Source: Clostridia bacterium
Lineage (GTDB): Bacteria > Bacillota > Clostridia > Peptostreptococcales > Anaerovoracaceae
Direction of reading: 5' to 3'
DNA: 32,965 nucleotides
Assembly (NCBI GenBank): GCA_024689085.1
Contig: JAILDT010000064.1
Coordinates: 1-32,965, forward strand
Each line of letters opens with the position of its first letter. Position 1 is the stretch's first letter. A program made the position numbers and the translations under genes. Positions 16,615 through 24,213 of the stretch are shown piece after piece. The notes under the pieces were generated by a model. That model did no database searches. It was not told where the DNA came from and saw only the letters and a program-made list of their open reading frames with translations.

Positions 16615-17726
16615 AACTGCACAACAGAAGCGAGCGGCCGGATAACATCGTGCTTAGAGAACACGAGGTCACGTCTAAGTGCACGGACATCGAAAAAGAG
16701 CTCCCAACCTTTATGCGGGGCTTTTTTGCTTATCTCAAGGGCAATGTGCTGCCGATGACGAGACTGGCTTATCTGACGGATATCCGGTTCTTCTGTCAGT
16801 ATTTGATCGAGGAGACCGGGCTGACCACCGCGAAAACGCCGCGGGACATCACGAACAAAGAATTCAATGAGATCATGGCTGTCGATGTCAACATGTTCAT
16901 CGATTACTGCAGAAGCTACCGCATCGAGAAAGACAACGAAGTCATATTGTATGAGAATACCAACAAGACGCTGGCCAGGAAGAAATCATCGATTTCAGTG
17001 CTCTTCAAGCAGCTCTACAGAGACGGCCTCGTCGATAAGAACATTACGGACGGCTTCGACCCGATCCGCGTACCAAAGGCCAGCGAGCGGGAAATCAAGG
17101 CCCTGCAGGACGATGAGGTCATGGTCATGCTCGACGCGGTTTCAACCGGCGCCAATCTCACGGAAAAGGAGCATCAGTTCTGGGAGAAGACAAAGAAGCG
17201 TGACAAAGCCATTCTGCTTCTCTTCATCACTTATGGGCTCCGGCTCTTCGAGCTGCAGCAGCTCAACGTCTCTTCCTTTAATTTCAACAGAGGAGAGTTC
17301 AAAATCTACAGAAAGAGGGACAAAGAGGCCATCATGCCTTTGAATCAATCGGTCACAGAGGTCATCATCGATTATATTGAAAACGAGAGGGCTTCCGACG
17401 AGAGGATTCAGCAGGGGCACGAGGACGCCCTGTTCCTTTCCCTGCAGGGAAGACGCATGACGGAACGGGCCATCCGGGATCTGGTCAAAAAATACACATC
17501 CATCGGCTTGGCGACATCCAGAAAGGCCGGATACAGTCCGCACAAGCTCCGGGCTACCGCGGCAACCAGCCTGATCGGGCGGGGAAATTCGATCTTTGAT
17601 GTGCAGGCACTCCTGGATCACGAGCAGGTCACGACGACGCAGCTCTATGCGAATCACAGGATGAATGTTAAAAGGGATTTGGTAAAAGACATGGAATGGG
17701 AGCTAGAACGGAAAGAGAGAGATTAG
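16593..17726 (+). CDS. Tyrosine recombinase/integrase (XerC/D-like)
   Basis: A 377-residue tyrosine recombinase with an intact catalytic set: R217 (YGLRLFEL), a Lys in the beta-hairpin (K241 or K244), H317 and R320 (HKLR), H343 (LLDHEQ) and the nucleophile Y352 (TTTQLYANH). The N-terminal part (about 35-155) is a SAM-like core-binding domain. The start is TTG at 16593, with AAAGGGG about nine bases upstream, overlapping miaA by 22 bases. It lacks nearby phage genes, an excisionase or visible att sites, and it is embedded in a housekeeping operon. That argues for a resident XerC/D-type enzyme rather than a prophage integrase. Its DNA target is not visible in the window. Confidence 0.88.
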   Translation: MAGEKTIKLHNRSERPDNIVLREHEVTSKCTDIEKELPTFMRGFFAYLKGNVLPMTRLAYLTDIRFFCQYLIEETGLTTAKTPRDITNKEFNEIMAVDVNMFIDYCRSYRIEKDNEVILYENTNKTLARKKSSISVLFKQLYRDGLVDKNITDGFDPIRVPKASEREIKALQDDEVMVMLDAVSTGANLTEKEHQFWEKTKKRDKAILLLFITYGLRLFELQQLNVSSFNFNRGEFKIYRKRDKEAIMPLNQSVTEVIIDYIENERASDERIQQGHEDALFLSLQGRRMTERAIRDLVKKYTSIGLATSRKAGYSPHKLRATAATSLIGRGNSIFDVQALLDHEQVTTTQLYANHRMNVKRDLVKDMEWELERKERD

Positions 17727-17727
17727 G

Positions 17728-19287
17728 ATGAAATTCATTAGAATACTGGCGCTGACTGCGTTTTCAGTGATATTTTTCACAGGAAGCATGCTTCCTGTTT
17801 TTGCCGGCGGCATGGATGATGACGATGGCAATTACATGTACGATGATGACGGTAATTACATCGAATATGAAGAATATGATCCGAATGAGGATGTCGAAGA
17901 AGATGTCATCACATCCTCGTTCAGTACGTCCTGGTTCGACAATCACCGCCGCTCTAAAGAATATACGATTACAACGGCAATTCAGCTGCAGGGTCTAGCG
18001 GACCTGGTAAACGAAAGTCGTTATGATGACTACACAAACAGTGCCAACCATTATGAGAGTTTTGAAGGCAAAATCATAAAACTTGGGCGCGACATTACCG
18101 TCAGAGACAACTTCACCCCAATCGGATGGAGTGAGGATGTCTGTTTTAAAGGTGCTTTTGACGGAAACGGGCATACGATAAAAGGGCTTGATTTCAACGA
18201 AAACGGCGGCGATGCAGGTCTGTTCGGGTATCTTGACGGAACTGTCAGGAATCTGAAACTGCAGGGCACTGTTAAGTCCAGCGGTGGCGAATGCGGTGCT
18301 TTTGCCGGTTATCTGGGAAAAGACGGCGTTGTGCAGAACTGCAAATCCTATGTGACCGTGACCGGCAAGGCGATGACAGGCGGCATCGTGGGCCGCAATG
18401 ACGGAGGCACGATTACAGAATGTGTCAACCACGGTGACGTCACAGGAACCTTTAAGGTCGGCGGTATCGTTGGCGAGAACCGGGGCAAGGTCGCCAAATG
18501 CGGCAACCGCGGAGAAGTTGAATCCTCAGAGAGAGGCGCTACGACTTATGGAACGGGCGGTGTCTGCGGTCGGTCTGTCAGTGAACATTCTGTCATTGAA
18601 CGGTGTTTCAATACAGGTCTTGTTTCGTCCGGTACAGAAGGAACCGGCGGTATCTGCGGATATATGAACGCCAGAGGTTCGAAGATCATAAGCTGCTACA
18701 ACACAGGGCATCTGAAGGTCAGGAACAATGCTGTGATCCCGACAGACAACATCAGGGGATACGCCGGCGGCATTATTGGCATTGCAGGTATGAAAGGCCT
18801 CGTAATAAGCGACTGCTACAACACGGGGGACATTGATAATTCCGATATCTCCGGTGGAATCATCGGTGCTTATCTGGATGAATCAGAATCCACGGATGAC
18901 CCGTACATCAGGAACAACTACTATCTGAGTGCTTCCGGTGTCAAAGGCGTCGGCAGTGATTTCTCCGGAACCGCCAAGAACATCCGGGAAGGCACCCAGC
19001 GGATCGCGCAGGCGACGCTCATCAGCAGTGCTTCGAAACTGGGAAACGCATATATAGAAGATTCCCAGAACAACTACGGAGCGGACGGATATCCAGTCCT
19101 CAGATGGCAGAAAAAGCAGGGAAAAGTAAAGCGTTCGCGTCTCACATGTGTTTCCGCTGATATGCAGAAGAACTACGACCGCTTCCTCGCTAAAAATCCG
19201 GTTTCAGAACGTCCTGAGTGGCCGGTGATCATATTTTTTAACCACAGCGCATTTACAAGTCAGGCAATAGGAAATTTTCATGAATAA
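17728..19287 (+). CDS. Secreted GLUG-repeat protein
   Basis: A 519-residue exported protein. A clear signal peptide (Lys/Arg start, hydrophobic core, VFAGG cleavage region near 26-28) is followed by an acidic repeat tract with two near-identical units containing YDDDGNY-like sequence, then a domain with FKGAFDGNGHTIKGLDF and at least six GLUG-type repeats (patterns such as GGIVGRNDGG, GGIVGENRG, GGICGYMNARG, GGIIGIAGMKG, and NTG turns), about 150-400. Such repeats build beta-solenoids in surface and adhesin-like proteins. The segment after GYPVLRWQ (about 452 on) is a basic tail of unknown role. No LPXTG motif or membrane anchor is visible. It starts one base after the recombinase stop and overlaps the following PLP enzyme by eight bases, an odd pairing for a surface protein. 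Confidence 0.8.
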   Translation: MKFIRILALTAFSVIFFTGSMLPVFAGGMDDDDGNYMYDDDGNYIEYEEYDPNEDVEEDVITSSFSTSWFDNHRRSKEYTITTAIQLQGLADLVNESRYDDYTNSANHYESFEGKIIKLGRDITVRDNFTPIGWSEDVCFKGAFDGNGHTIKGLDFNENGGDAGLFGYLDGTVRNLKLQGTVKSSGGECGAFAGYLGKDGVVQNCKSYVTVTGKAMTGGIVGRNDGGTITECVNHGDVTGTFKVGGIVGENRGKVAKCGNRGEVESSERGATTYGTGGVCGRSVSEHSVIERCFNTGLVSSGTEGTGGICGYMNARGSKIISCYNTGHLKVRNNAVIPTDNIRGYAGGIIGIAGMKGLVISDCYNTGDIDNSDISGGIIGAYLDESESTDDPYIRNNYYLSASGVKGVGSDFSGTAKNIREGTQRIAQATLISSASKLGNAYIEDSQNNYGADGYPVLRWQKKQGKVKRSRLTCVSADMQKNYDRFLAKNPVSERPEWPVIIFFNHSAFTSQAIGNFHE

Positions 19288-20554
19288 TAACACAAACAAA
19301 CTATTAATTGAAGAATTTGGTATTTCAGAAAAGGTTCTCGAGCTGGTAGATTCCTGCGAACAGGAAATCAAGCCTTTGTTCGATGAACTGGATGATATCA
19401 TGGCCTATAACCAGTACAAAGTGCTGGACGCCTTCCAGAAGAACGGCATCAGCGACCGGCACTTCTCGTGGAATACAGGATACGGTTACGACGACGCCGG
19501 ACGTGACGCAATGGAACGTGTATATGCAGACGTATTTCACACAGAGGCGGCTCTTGTCAGACCGTTGATCGTAAATGGTACCCATGCGCTCAGCCTTGCT
19601 CTCACAGGTGTTCTGAGGCCCGACGACAAACTGATCTACAGTACCGGCGCTCCATACGATACACTGGAAGAGACAATTGGCATCCGCGGCAAAGGCAAAG
19701 GCACCCTGATGGACTTCGGCGTCACCTATGAACAGGTAGAGCTGACGCAGGATGGTGAAATCGATTTTGATGCGCTTGCCAAAGCGATCACACCGGACAC
19801 CAGAGTAGTCGGTCTGCAGAGAGCAACGGGCTACGGCTGGAGAAAAGCCATAACCATTGAACAGATCGAGGAGTGGGCCACATTTGTACACGGTATCGAT
19901 CCAAATCTCATCTGTTTCGTTGATAACTGTTACGGAGAGTTTCTGCACGTCAAGGAACCGACTGACGTAGGCGCGGATATCATGGCGGGATCTCTGATCA
20001 AGAATCCAGGCGGCGGACTGGCGCTGACCGGCGGATATGTAGCAGGCAAAGCAGATTTGATTGAAAACGTAAGCTACCGCCTTACGACACCCGGTACCGG
20101 CGGAGAATGCGGTCTGACATTCGGTCAGGCGCGTACGATGCTCCAGGGTCTCTTCATTGCGCCGAAGACCGTCAATGGCGCTGTCAAGGGTGCCATATTA
20201 TGTGCGAAGGTATTTGAGAAACTGGGGTATAAAGTTTGTCCGGGATCTTCAGATACCAGAAGTGATATCATACAGGCCGTGAAACTCGGCACACCGGAAA
20301 AAGTGCTCGCTTTCTGCCGAGGCATTCAGGAAGCCGCTCCGATCGATGCCCATGTTGCACCTGTTCCGGTCGACACGCCGGGATACGAGGATCCGGTTGT
20401 GATGGCTGCAGGCGCGTTTGTGCAGGGCTCCTCCATTGAATTATCCGCGGACGCTCCAATGAGAGAACCTTACGCCGTCTATTTCCAGGGCGGACTGACA
20501 TATGAACACTCCAAATTCGGTGTGATCAAGGCATTGCAGGAACTGAAGGACTGA
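19280..20554 (+). CDS. ynbB: Methionine gamma-lyase-related PLP enzyme (YnbB / aluminium-resistance family)
   Basis: A 424-residue fold-type I PLP enzyme of the family known as YnbB or 'aluminum resistance protein', related to Cys/Met metabolism lyases. Recognisable blocks are FSWNTGYGYDDAGRD, RPLIVNGTHALSLAL, FVDNCYGEF (D215) and the probable Schiff-base lysine K241 in MAGSLIKNPGGG. The family's reaction is not well established; C-S lyase activity on cysteine or methionine derivatives is the usual guess. In clostridia ynbB typically follows hfq and precedes lexA; here it follows a GLUG protein and precedes a VTT protein. The ATG lies inside the end of the GLUG gene (8-base overlap). Confidence 0.85.
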   Translation: MNNNTNKLLIEEFGISEKVLELVDSCEQEIKPLFDELDDIMAYNQYKVLDAFQKNGISDRHFSWNTGYGYDDAGRDAMERVYADVFHTEAALVRPLIVNGTHALSLALTGVLRPDDKLIYSTGAPYDTLEETIGIRGKGKGTLMDFGVTYEQVELTQDGEIDFDALAKAITPDTRVVGLQRATGYGWRKAITIEQIEEWATFVHGIDPNLICFVDNCYGEFLHVKEPTDVGADIMAGSLIKNPGGGLALTGGYVAGKADLIENVSYRLTTPGTGGECGLTFGQARTMLQGLFIAPKTVNGAVKGAILCAKVFEKLGYKVCPGSSDTRSDIIQAVKLGTPEKVLAFCRGIQEAAPIDAHVAPVPVDTPGYEDPVVMAAGAFVQGSSIELSADAPMREPYAVYFQGGLTYEHSKFGVIKALQELKD

Positions 20555-21288
20555 TGGATAAACAAGAGAAGAAAGAATACAGACAAAAAGTGAAAATCCT
20601 GTCCTCGGTTCTGAAGCTTGTATTGCTGCTGATGATCATCGTAGCAATCCCGCTCTATATTTATTTTTTCCATCATGAGCTCTTAGAGGACTTTTCCAAT
20701 ATCCGGGATGTTGAAACCTGGCTGCGGCAATACAAGGCCCAGAGTGCGCTTGTCTATATTGGCGCGCAGATTGCGCAGATTATTATATGTATCATCCCCG
20801 GACAGGCACTGCAGGTCGCAGCCGGATACCTGTACGGGTTCTGGCTTGCTTTTGCATTGTCTATTGTAGGCGCATTTCTTGGTTCCGTGATTGTATTCTA
20901 TCTGGCGCAATTTCTCGGTAAGGATGCCATGCACATCCTCTTCGGACAGCGGAAAATCACGGAGATGCTGGATCAGATCAACAGTAAGAAGGGGATGCTG
21001 ATTGTGTTTGTCATATTCCTGATCCCTGGCATCCCGAAGGATCTGTGCACTTATGCAGCCGGAATCTCCAAAATGCATATCAAACCATTTCTCATTCTGT
21101 CTCTGATCGGCAGATCACCAGGCATGATGTGCAGTATCGCGATAGGGAGGCAGGTCATGCACGGTAACTATCACAGCGCCATCATCATCGCTGTGATCGT
21201 CGTGATTCTCTTCATTGTCGGACTTCTGTTCAGAGACAAGGTCATTGCATTCTTCGATAAAGCATACGACAAGCTCATCGATATGTAA
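20554..21288 (+). CDS. VTT-domain (TVP38/TMEM64, DedA-like) membrane protein
   Basis: A 244-residue integral membrane protein. A basic N-terminus precedes a helix at about 18-39, then a VTT core with QIIICIIPGQALQVAAGYLYG, GAFLGSVIVFYLAQFLGKDA, the LIPGIPKDLCTYAAGISKM re-entrant motif and a final helix at about 208-230. VTT proteins (DedA, TVP38/TMEM64) are lipid-flipping or transport proteins of the cytoplasmic membrane; in Bacillota some DedA relatives move undecaprenyl phosphate. The specific substrate is unknown. It is coupled to the PLP gene by a TGATG overlap and ends the + strand unit; no clear terminator is seen before the next promoter. Confidence 0.85.
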   Translation: MDKQEKKEYRQKVKILSSVLKLVLLLMIIVAIPLYIYFFHHELLEDFSNIRDVETWLRQYKAQSALVYIGAQIAQIIICIIPGQALQVAAGYLYGFWLAFALSIVGAFLGSVIVFYLAQFLGKDAMHILFGQRKITEMLDQINSKKGMLIVFVIFLIPGIPKDLCTYAAGISKMHIKPFLILSLIGRSPGMMCSIAIGRQVMHGNYHSAIIIAVIVVILFIVGLLFRDKVIAFFDKAYDKLIDM

Positions 21289-21329
21289 TGCATCTATTCA
21301 TTCCTTATTTCTTCATTAATAAATATATA

Positions 21330-21341
21330 GAACAAAAGTTC
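21330..21341. promoter_or_regulatory. LexA (SOS) box 1
   Basis: GAACAAAAGTTC matches the Firmicutes LexA core GAAC-N4-GTTC perfectly. It sits 11 bases upstream of the -35 hexamer of the LysM gene promoter. Confidence 0.8.
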
Positions 21342-21352
21342 GTGAAATATTA

Positions 21353-21381
21353 TTGACAACGAACATACATTCTGCTATTCT
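21353..21381 (+). promoter_or_regulatory. SigA-type promoter of the LysM/YneA-like gene
   Basis: TTGACA (21353-21358), a 17-base spacer and TATTCT (21376-21381) form a near-consensus promoter. The expected start is near 21388, leaving a leader of about 48 bases. LexA-like sites lie before, inside and after it. Confidence 0.85.
21361..21372. promoter_or_regulatory. LexA (SOS) box 2 (one mismatch)
   Basis: GAACATACATTC matches GAAC-N4-GTTC except for one base in the right half. It lies between the -35 and -10 elements, where a bound repressor would block RNA polymerase. Its centre is 31 bases from box 1 and 36 from box 3. Confidence 0.65.
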
Positions 21382-21396
21382 CTAAACAACAGAAAA

Positions 21397-21408
21397 GAAC
21401 AAACGTTC
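21397..21408. promoter_or_regulatory. LexA (SOS) box 3
   Basis: GAACAAACGTTC is a perfect GAAC-N4-GTTC site just downstream of the predicted transcription start. Confidence 0.82.
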
Positions 21409-21435
21409 AAAAGGGCAGGAAAGGAGAATAGAGAG

Positions 21436-21750
21436 ATGAAAAAGACAACGAAGAAGTACAGGATCAAATCAAAGTTCAGATTCATCATGTTTGTTGTTAT
21501 TGTATTGGGACTTGCTGCAGGAACGTTCGGATATGTCACGGGAAATGATGTGTCTACAGCGCTGGAACAGCCAGGTGATCAGATTACGGTTGAAGTAACA
21601 GCCGGTGATACGGTATGGGATATCGCGAAACACTTCGCGGGTAATGATACAGATATCCGAAAAGCTGTATACGAGATCTGTGAGGCCAACGATCTCCAGG
21701 ATGCGCAGATTCACTCAGGAATGACACTGACGATACCAGAAAATCTGTAA
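21436..21750 (+). CDS. yneA: LysM protein, probable SOS cell-division suppressor (YneA-like)
   Basis: A 104-residue membrane-anchored LysM protein. A very basic N-terminus (KKTTKKYRIKSKFR) precedes one transmembrane helix at about 17-35, then an extracytoplasmic linker and a single LysM domain at about 49-101 (VTAGDTVWDIAKHFAG ... SGMTLTIPE). This is the size and layout of B. subtilis YneA, which is induced by DNA damage and delays septation. The promoter region carries three LexA-type boxes, which supports that role more strongly than the sequence alone, since LysM proteins are common. A good AAGGAG site lies nine bases before the ATG. In Bacillus yneA is divergent from lexA; no lexA is in this window. 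Terminator hairpins follow within 180 bases. Confidence 0.82.
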   Translation: MKKTTKKYRIKSKFRFIMFVVIVLGLAAGTFGYVTGNDVSTALEQPGDQITVEVTAGDTVWDIAKHFAGNDTDIRKAVYEICEANDLQDAQIHSGMTLTIPENL

Positions 21751-21861
21751 CATCGATCAGACTGATTTTCAAAGACGAAACACAAAGATATATATATCAA
21801 AAGGGGTTTAAAAAATCGCTTATATCGAAAAATAGAGCGTCGGTATTTCCGCCGAATAGAA

Positions 21862-21883
21862 TAAAAAAAGGGCTGAAGCCCTT
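21862..21883 (-). terminator. Rho-independent terminator for the minus-strand HD/DMT/larC unit
   Basis: Read on the minus strand, AAGGGC-TTCA-GCCCTT is followed by a run of seven T residues in total, a textbook intrinsic terminator downstream of the HD gene. Confidence 0.75.
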
Positions 21884-21888
21884 GGTAC

Positions 21889-21928
21889 AAGCGGGTTTGG
21901 CAAAATCAGCCATGCCCGCTTCTTTTCT
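21889..21928 (+). terminator. Rho-independent terminator for the LysM gene
   Basis: AAGCGGG pairs with CCCGCTT, with an inner TGGC/GCCA stem, followed by TTCTTTTCT on the + strand. It lies about 140 bases after the LysM stop. Confidence 0.65.
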
Positions 21929-21964
21929 GCAGTTTTGGGTCCATCTCTTCCCAAAATTATGATT

Positions 21965-21990
21965 ATCGGAAGAGTTGTTTCTCTTCCGAT
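21965..21990. terminator. Bidirectional hairpin between LysM and HD genes
   Basis: A perfect 10-base stem, ATCGGAAGAG / CTCTTCCGAT with a six-base loop, lies seven bases beyond the HD-gene stop. T-rich tracts flank it loosely on both sides, so it could act in either direction. Confidence 0.6.
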
Positions 21991-21996
21991 TTGGAT

Positions 21997-22881
21997 TTAG
22001 CTCTCTTCCTCTATCACATTCATGATCACTTTTTTCTGGGTGATCTCGTATGGTGTACGATGATCCACTACACTTCTGCAGTAATCCAGCGTCCGCTGCA
22101 GTTTGATTGCAAGATTGGAAACAGCTGCAAATACATCCTGTTCTTTTGTCTTTACATCCAGTTCTATCCTGTCCGGATAAATCGTCATTCTTTTAATTGC
22201 CCTGTGCTTCTCATTTTCCAGTCTCTGTTTTTCTGTACTGTATTTTCCTGGATTGAACAATATCTTAGAATTTCTGTCCTCTGCTACATGCACCTCATCG
22301 CCCATTCTGATGATCGCCGCCAGATAAGGCAGACAAGCCGTATTCCCGTTTTGAAATGACATGGTTGACGGGTACGCTTGTTCATCGTACAAATCCGCTT
22401 TTCTATGCCCTTTTGCCGTCTGCGCTATCGCAAACACATGTTCCTTTGTTGGGATGTCAAATAACTCGTGGTATTTCTCAATAAGACATGCCGAAAAATC
22501 ATTGTGAAAGGCGCGAATGACCTCTCTTTCATTTATGTTTTCGTGTGTCTCAAAATAGTCTCCAAAATCGATGTGTTCTAAAAACTCCTCGTAATCCTTT
22601 ACGAAAAGGCCCATTCCTATATCATGGAGATAACAGGCCATGAGAAGAACGTACAGCTCATCTGCATTCATCTTCATAATCTGCTTTTCGCCGATCAGAT
22701 TGTTGCAGTATTCGATGACTGCCATGGAATGAGTTTCCGCATGATCAGTATATTCCGGAAAATACAAAAGATATCGGGACAGAACATGACGCAGCGTAAA
22801 CAAGGAGTCTGTTACACGCCTGTGAAGACCCGGGTCGAGCTCCATAAGCCTTTTTTCCATGAGAAAGTCGTTACCCGTCAC
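21997..22881 (-). CDS. HD-domain metal-dependent phosphohydrolase-like protein
   Basis: A 294-residue protein with HD-superfamily metal ligands: H47 (DHAETHS), H86-D87 (CYLHDIGMG) and D195 (IIRMGDEVH), plus histidines H126 and H159 between them. The extra histidines and overall layout recall the HD-CE-like domains found at the N-terminus of some HSP90-like ATPases, but here the domain stands alone. No signal peptide or transmembrane segment is seen. The substrate is unknown; the fold is used for nucleotides and cyclic dinucleotides. The start is GTG at 22881, supported by AAAGGAG (22892-22898 on the opposite strand); an internal ATG at 22860 is a weaker choice. It is the last gene of the larC-DMT-HD unit, five bases after the DMT stop. 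Confidence 0.7.
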   Translation of the reverse strand: MTGNDFLMEKRLMELDPGLHRRVTDSLFTLRHVLSRYLLYFPEYTDHAETHSMAVIEYCNNLIGEKQIMKMNADELYVLLMACYLHDIGMGLFVKDYEEFLEHIDFGDYFETHENINEREVIRAFHNDFSACLIEKYHELFDIPTKEHVFAIAQTAKGHRKADLYDEQAYPSTMSFQNGNTACLPYLAAIIRMGDEVHVAEDRNSKILFNPGKYSTEKQRLENEKHRAIKRMTIYPDRIELDVKTKEQDVFAAVSNLAIKLQRTLDYCRSVVDHRTPYEITQKKVIMNVIEEES

Positions 22882-22886
22882 TTGAT

Positions 22887-23354
22887 TCAGTCTCCTTTTA
22901 TGGATAGCTTTACCAGAACTACGCCGGCAACCAGGAATACAATACCAAGAATTTTGATCCAGTTAATCGGTTCCTGCGTCAGTCCGAGCCATCCATAGTG
23001 TGCGGTTATGGTCGCCACAATCATCTGGACGGTCACCGTTAATGATGCTGTCAGCAATGGTCCGATTTTCGTCACACAGTAAACCGTAAACGCCAGAATC
23101 AGCACTCCGCAGATACCGGCCAGAATATAGTATTTCGGAATCTGCAATGCCCCGCCGCCCCGTAATGTCGCAAATCTATCATTGAGGAAGCAAATACACA
23201 ATACAATAGAAATCGATACAGATAAACTGCACAGAGCAGCATACCATACGCTTCCTGTAAACCGCAGAACGGTTGAATTAAAAATCGGCTGTATTGCCAG
23301 ACATGTACCTATGATGACCGTCAGAAAAATCGGTATCACATACTTCATTACCAT
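22887..23354 (-). CDS. DMT-superfamily transporter, YdcZ/DUF606 type
   Basis: A 155-residue hydrophobic protein with about five membrane helices (approximately 5-24, 35-57, 75-95, 98-118 and 132-151). The size and the openings PIFLTVIIGTCLAIQPIFNS and LTASLTVTVQMIVATI fit the DUF606/YdcZ branch of the drug/metabolite transporter superfamily, short proteins thought to act as dimers. The substrate is unknown. The ATG at 23354 is preceded by GGAAGG and overlaps the larC stop by seven bases, so larC and this gene are coupled. Its neighbourhood might suggest a nickel or cofactor link, but that is speculation. Confidence 0.75.
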   Translation of the reverse strand: MVMKYVIPIFLTVIIGTCLAIQPIFNSTVLRFTGSVWYAALCSLSVSISIVLCICFLNDRFATLRGGGALQIPKYYILAGICGVLILAFTVYCVTKIGPLLTASLTVTVQMIVATITAHYGWLGLTQEPINWIKILGIVFLVAGVVLVKLSIKGD

Positions 23355-24121
23355 GATTCGTTACCTTCCACTAGTTTGATTGTCATCGGCGGAAGCCCGG
23401 TATTCCGCTTTCCGCATCCTCTTCCAATGTTCCCTTCTGCTTCATTCCAGGCATCATCAAAAGCATCGTCTTCCGCAAATCTGTCCACGATACCAGCCAG
23501 AATCGCTGCGCCTGTAGGCGTCAGGAGTTCCTGTTCTATATCAGAGCGATAATGCGGAAGCTCCGTATTCTTCAGAATCGCAGCTGTGGCAGGAGCCGGA
23601 ACAGGCAAAGTTCCCCACGCGCATTCCACTGTTCCATACCCTGTCGGGACATGCCGGGAAACAATAGTATCGGCCTTGATGTATTCCAGACAAATTGCTG
23701 TTCCGACAATATCAACAATAGAATCCACAGCGCCCACTTCATGGAACTGTACTTTGTCGACGGGCACACCATGAGCTTCGGACTCTGCTTCAGCCTTGAT
23801 ATCAAAGATTTTTCGGCTGAGCTCTTTCGCATGCTCAGAAATATCGGAGCGGTGAATCATTTCTTTGATTTCACCATAATTGCGGTATTTCCCGCTGTAT
23901 GGATGGATCCATGCATGTTCTTTATTGTAAAGGACCACATCGACATCTGTCGCAGGCAGTCCATTGTATTCAGTCTCATGTACTGACAGTTCGAACTCGT
24001 TCAGTCCAAGACTCGCCAGGCCCTTCCTGAGCGTTTCCAAAGGAACACCGAGAGACAGCATGGCTCCCAGTGTCATATCCCCGCTCGCTCCGGAACGGCA
24101 GTCAAATAATAATGTTTTCAT
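23348..24121 (-). CDS. larC1: LarC N-terminal half (LarC1-like), nickel-pincer cofactor family
   Basis: A 257-residue protein matching the N-terminal half of LarC, the nickel chelatase that completes the nickel-pincer nucleotide cofactor of lactate racemase and relatives. Signatures are FDCRSGASGDMTLGAML at the start, FHEVGAVDSIVDIVG, PVPAPATAAIL and LLTPTGAAIL. It ends just after GRGCGKRNTGLPPMTIKLVEG, where complete LarC proteins continue for about 140 residues (LarC2), and a transporter gene follows immediately. In Lactobacillus plantarum LarC1 and LarC2 are joined by programmed frameshifting; no LarC2-like sequence is present downstream here. No larA, larB or larE is visible either. The ATG at 24121 has no good ribosome binding site. 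Confidence 0.8.
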   Translation of the reverse strand: MKTLLFDCRSGASGDMTLGAMLSLGVPLETLRKGLASLGLNEFELSVHETEYNGLPATDVDVVLYNKEHAWIHPYSGKYRNYGEIKEMIHRSDISEHAKELSRKIFDIKAEAESEAHGVPVDKVQFHEVGAVDSIVDIVGTAICLEYIKADTIVSRHVPTGYGTVECAWGTLPVPAPATAAILKNTELPHYRSDIEQELLTPTGAAILAGIVDRFAEDDAFDDAWNEAEGNIGRGCGKRNTGLPPMTIKLVEGNESW

Positions 24122-24213
24122 TCATTCAAAGAGAAGAAAAGTATTAACAATGTGCAGAAAAGGAGCATGGAAAATCCAAACGACTCCCCTGCCCCTCTTC
24201 ATATCCTGATTAT

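Larger units (their letters stand above)
21751..21996. other. Intergenic region between convergent units
   Basis: These 246 bases contain no convincing gene. They hold an AT-rich stretch (to about 21835) and three stem-loops, listed separately, that end transcription from both sides. Confidence 0.6.

Noticed and set aside
16593-17726. Recombinase as a prophage or integrative-element integrase
   Set aside because: No phage, excisionase, relaxase or att-like repeats are nearby, and the gene overlaps miaA within a housekeeping run.
23300-23400. Frameshifted LarC2 downstream of larC1
   Set aside because: The downstream frame encodes a complete membrane protein with its own start and ribosome binding site; no LarC2-like sequence was seen.
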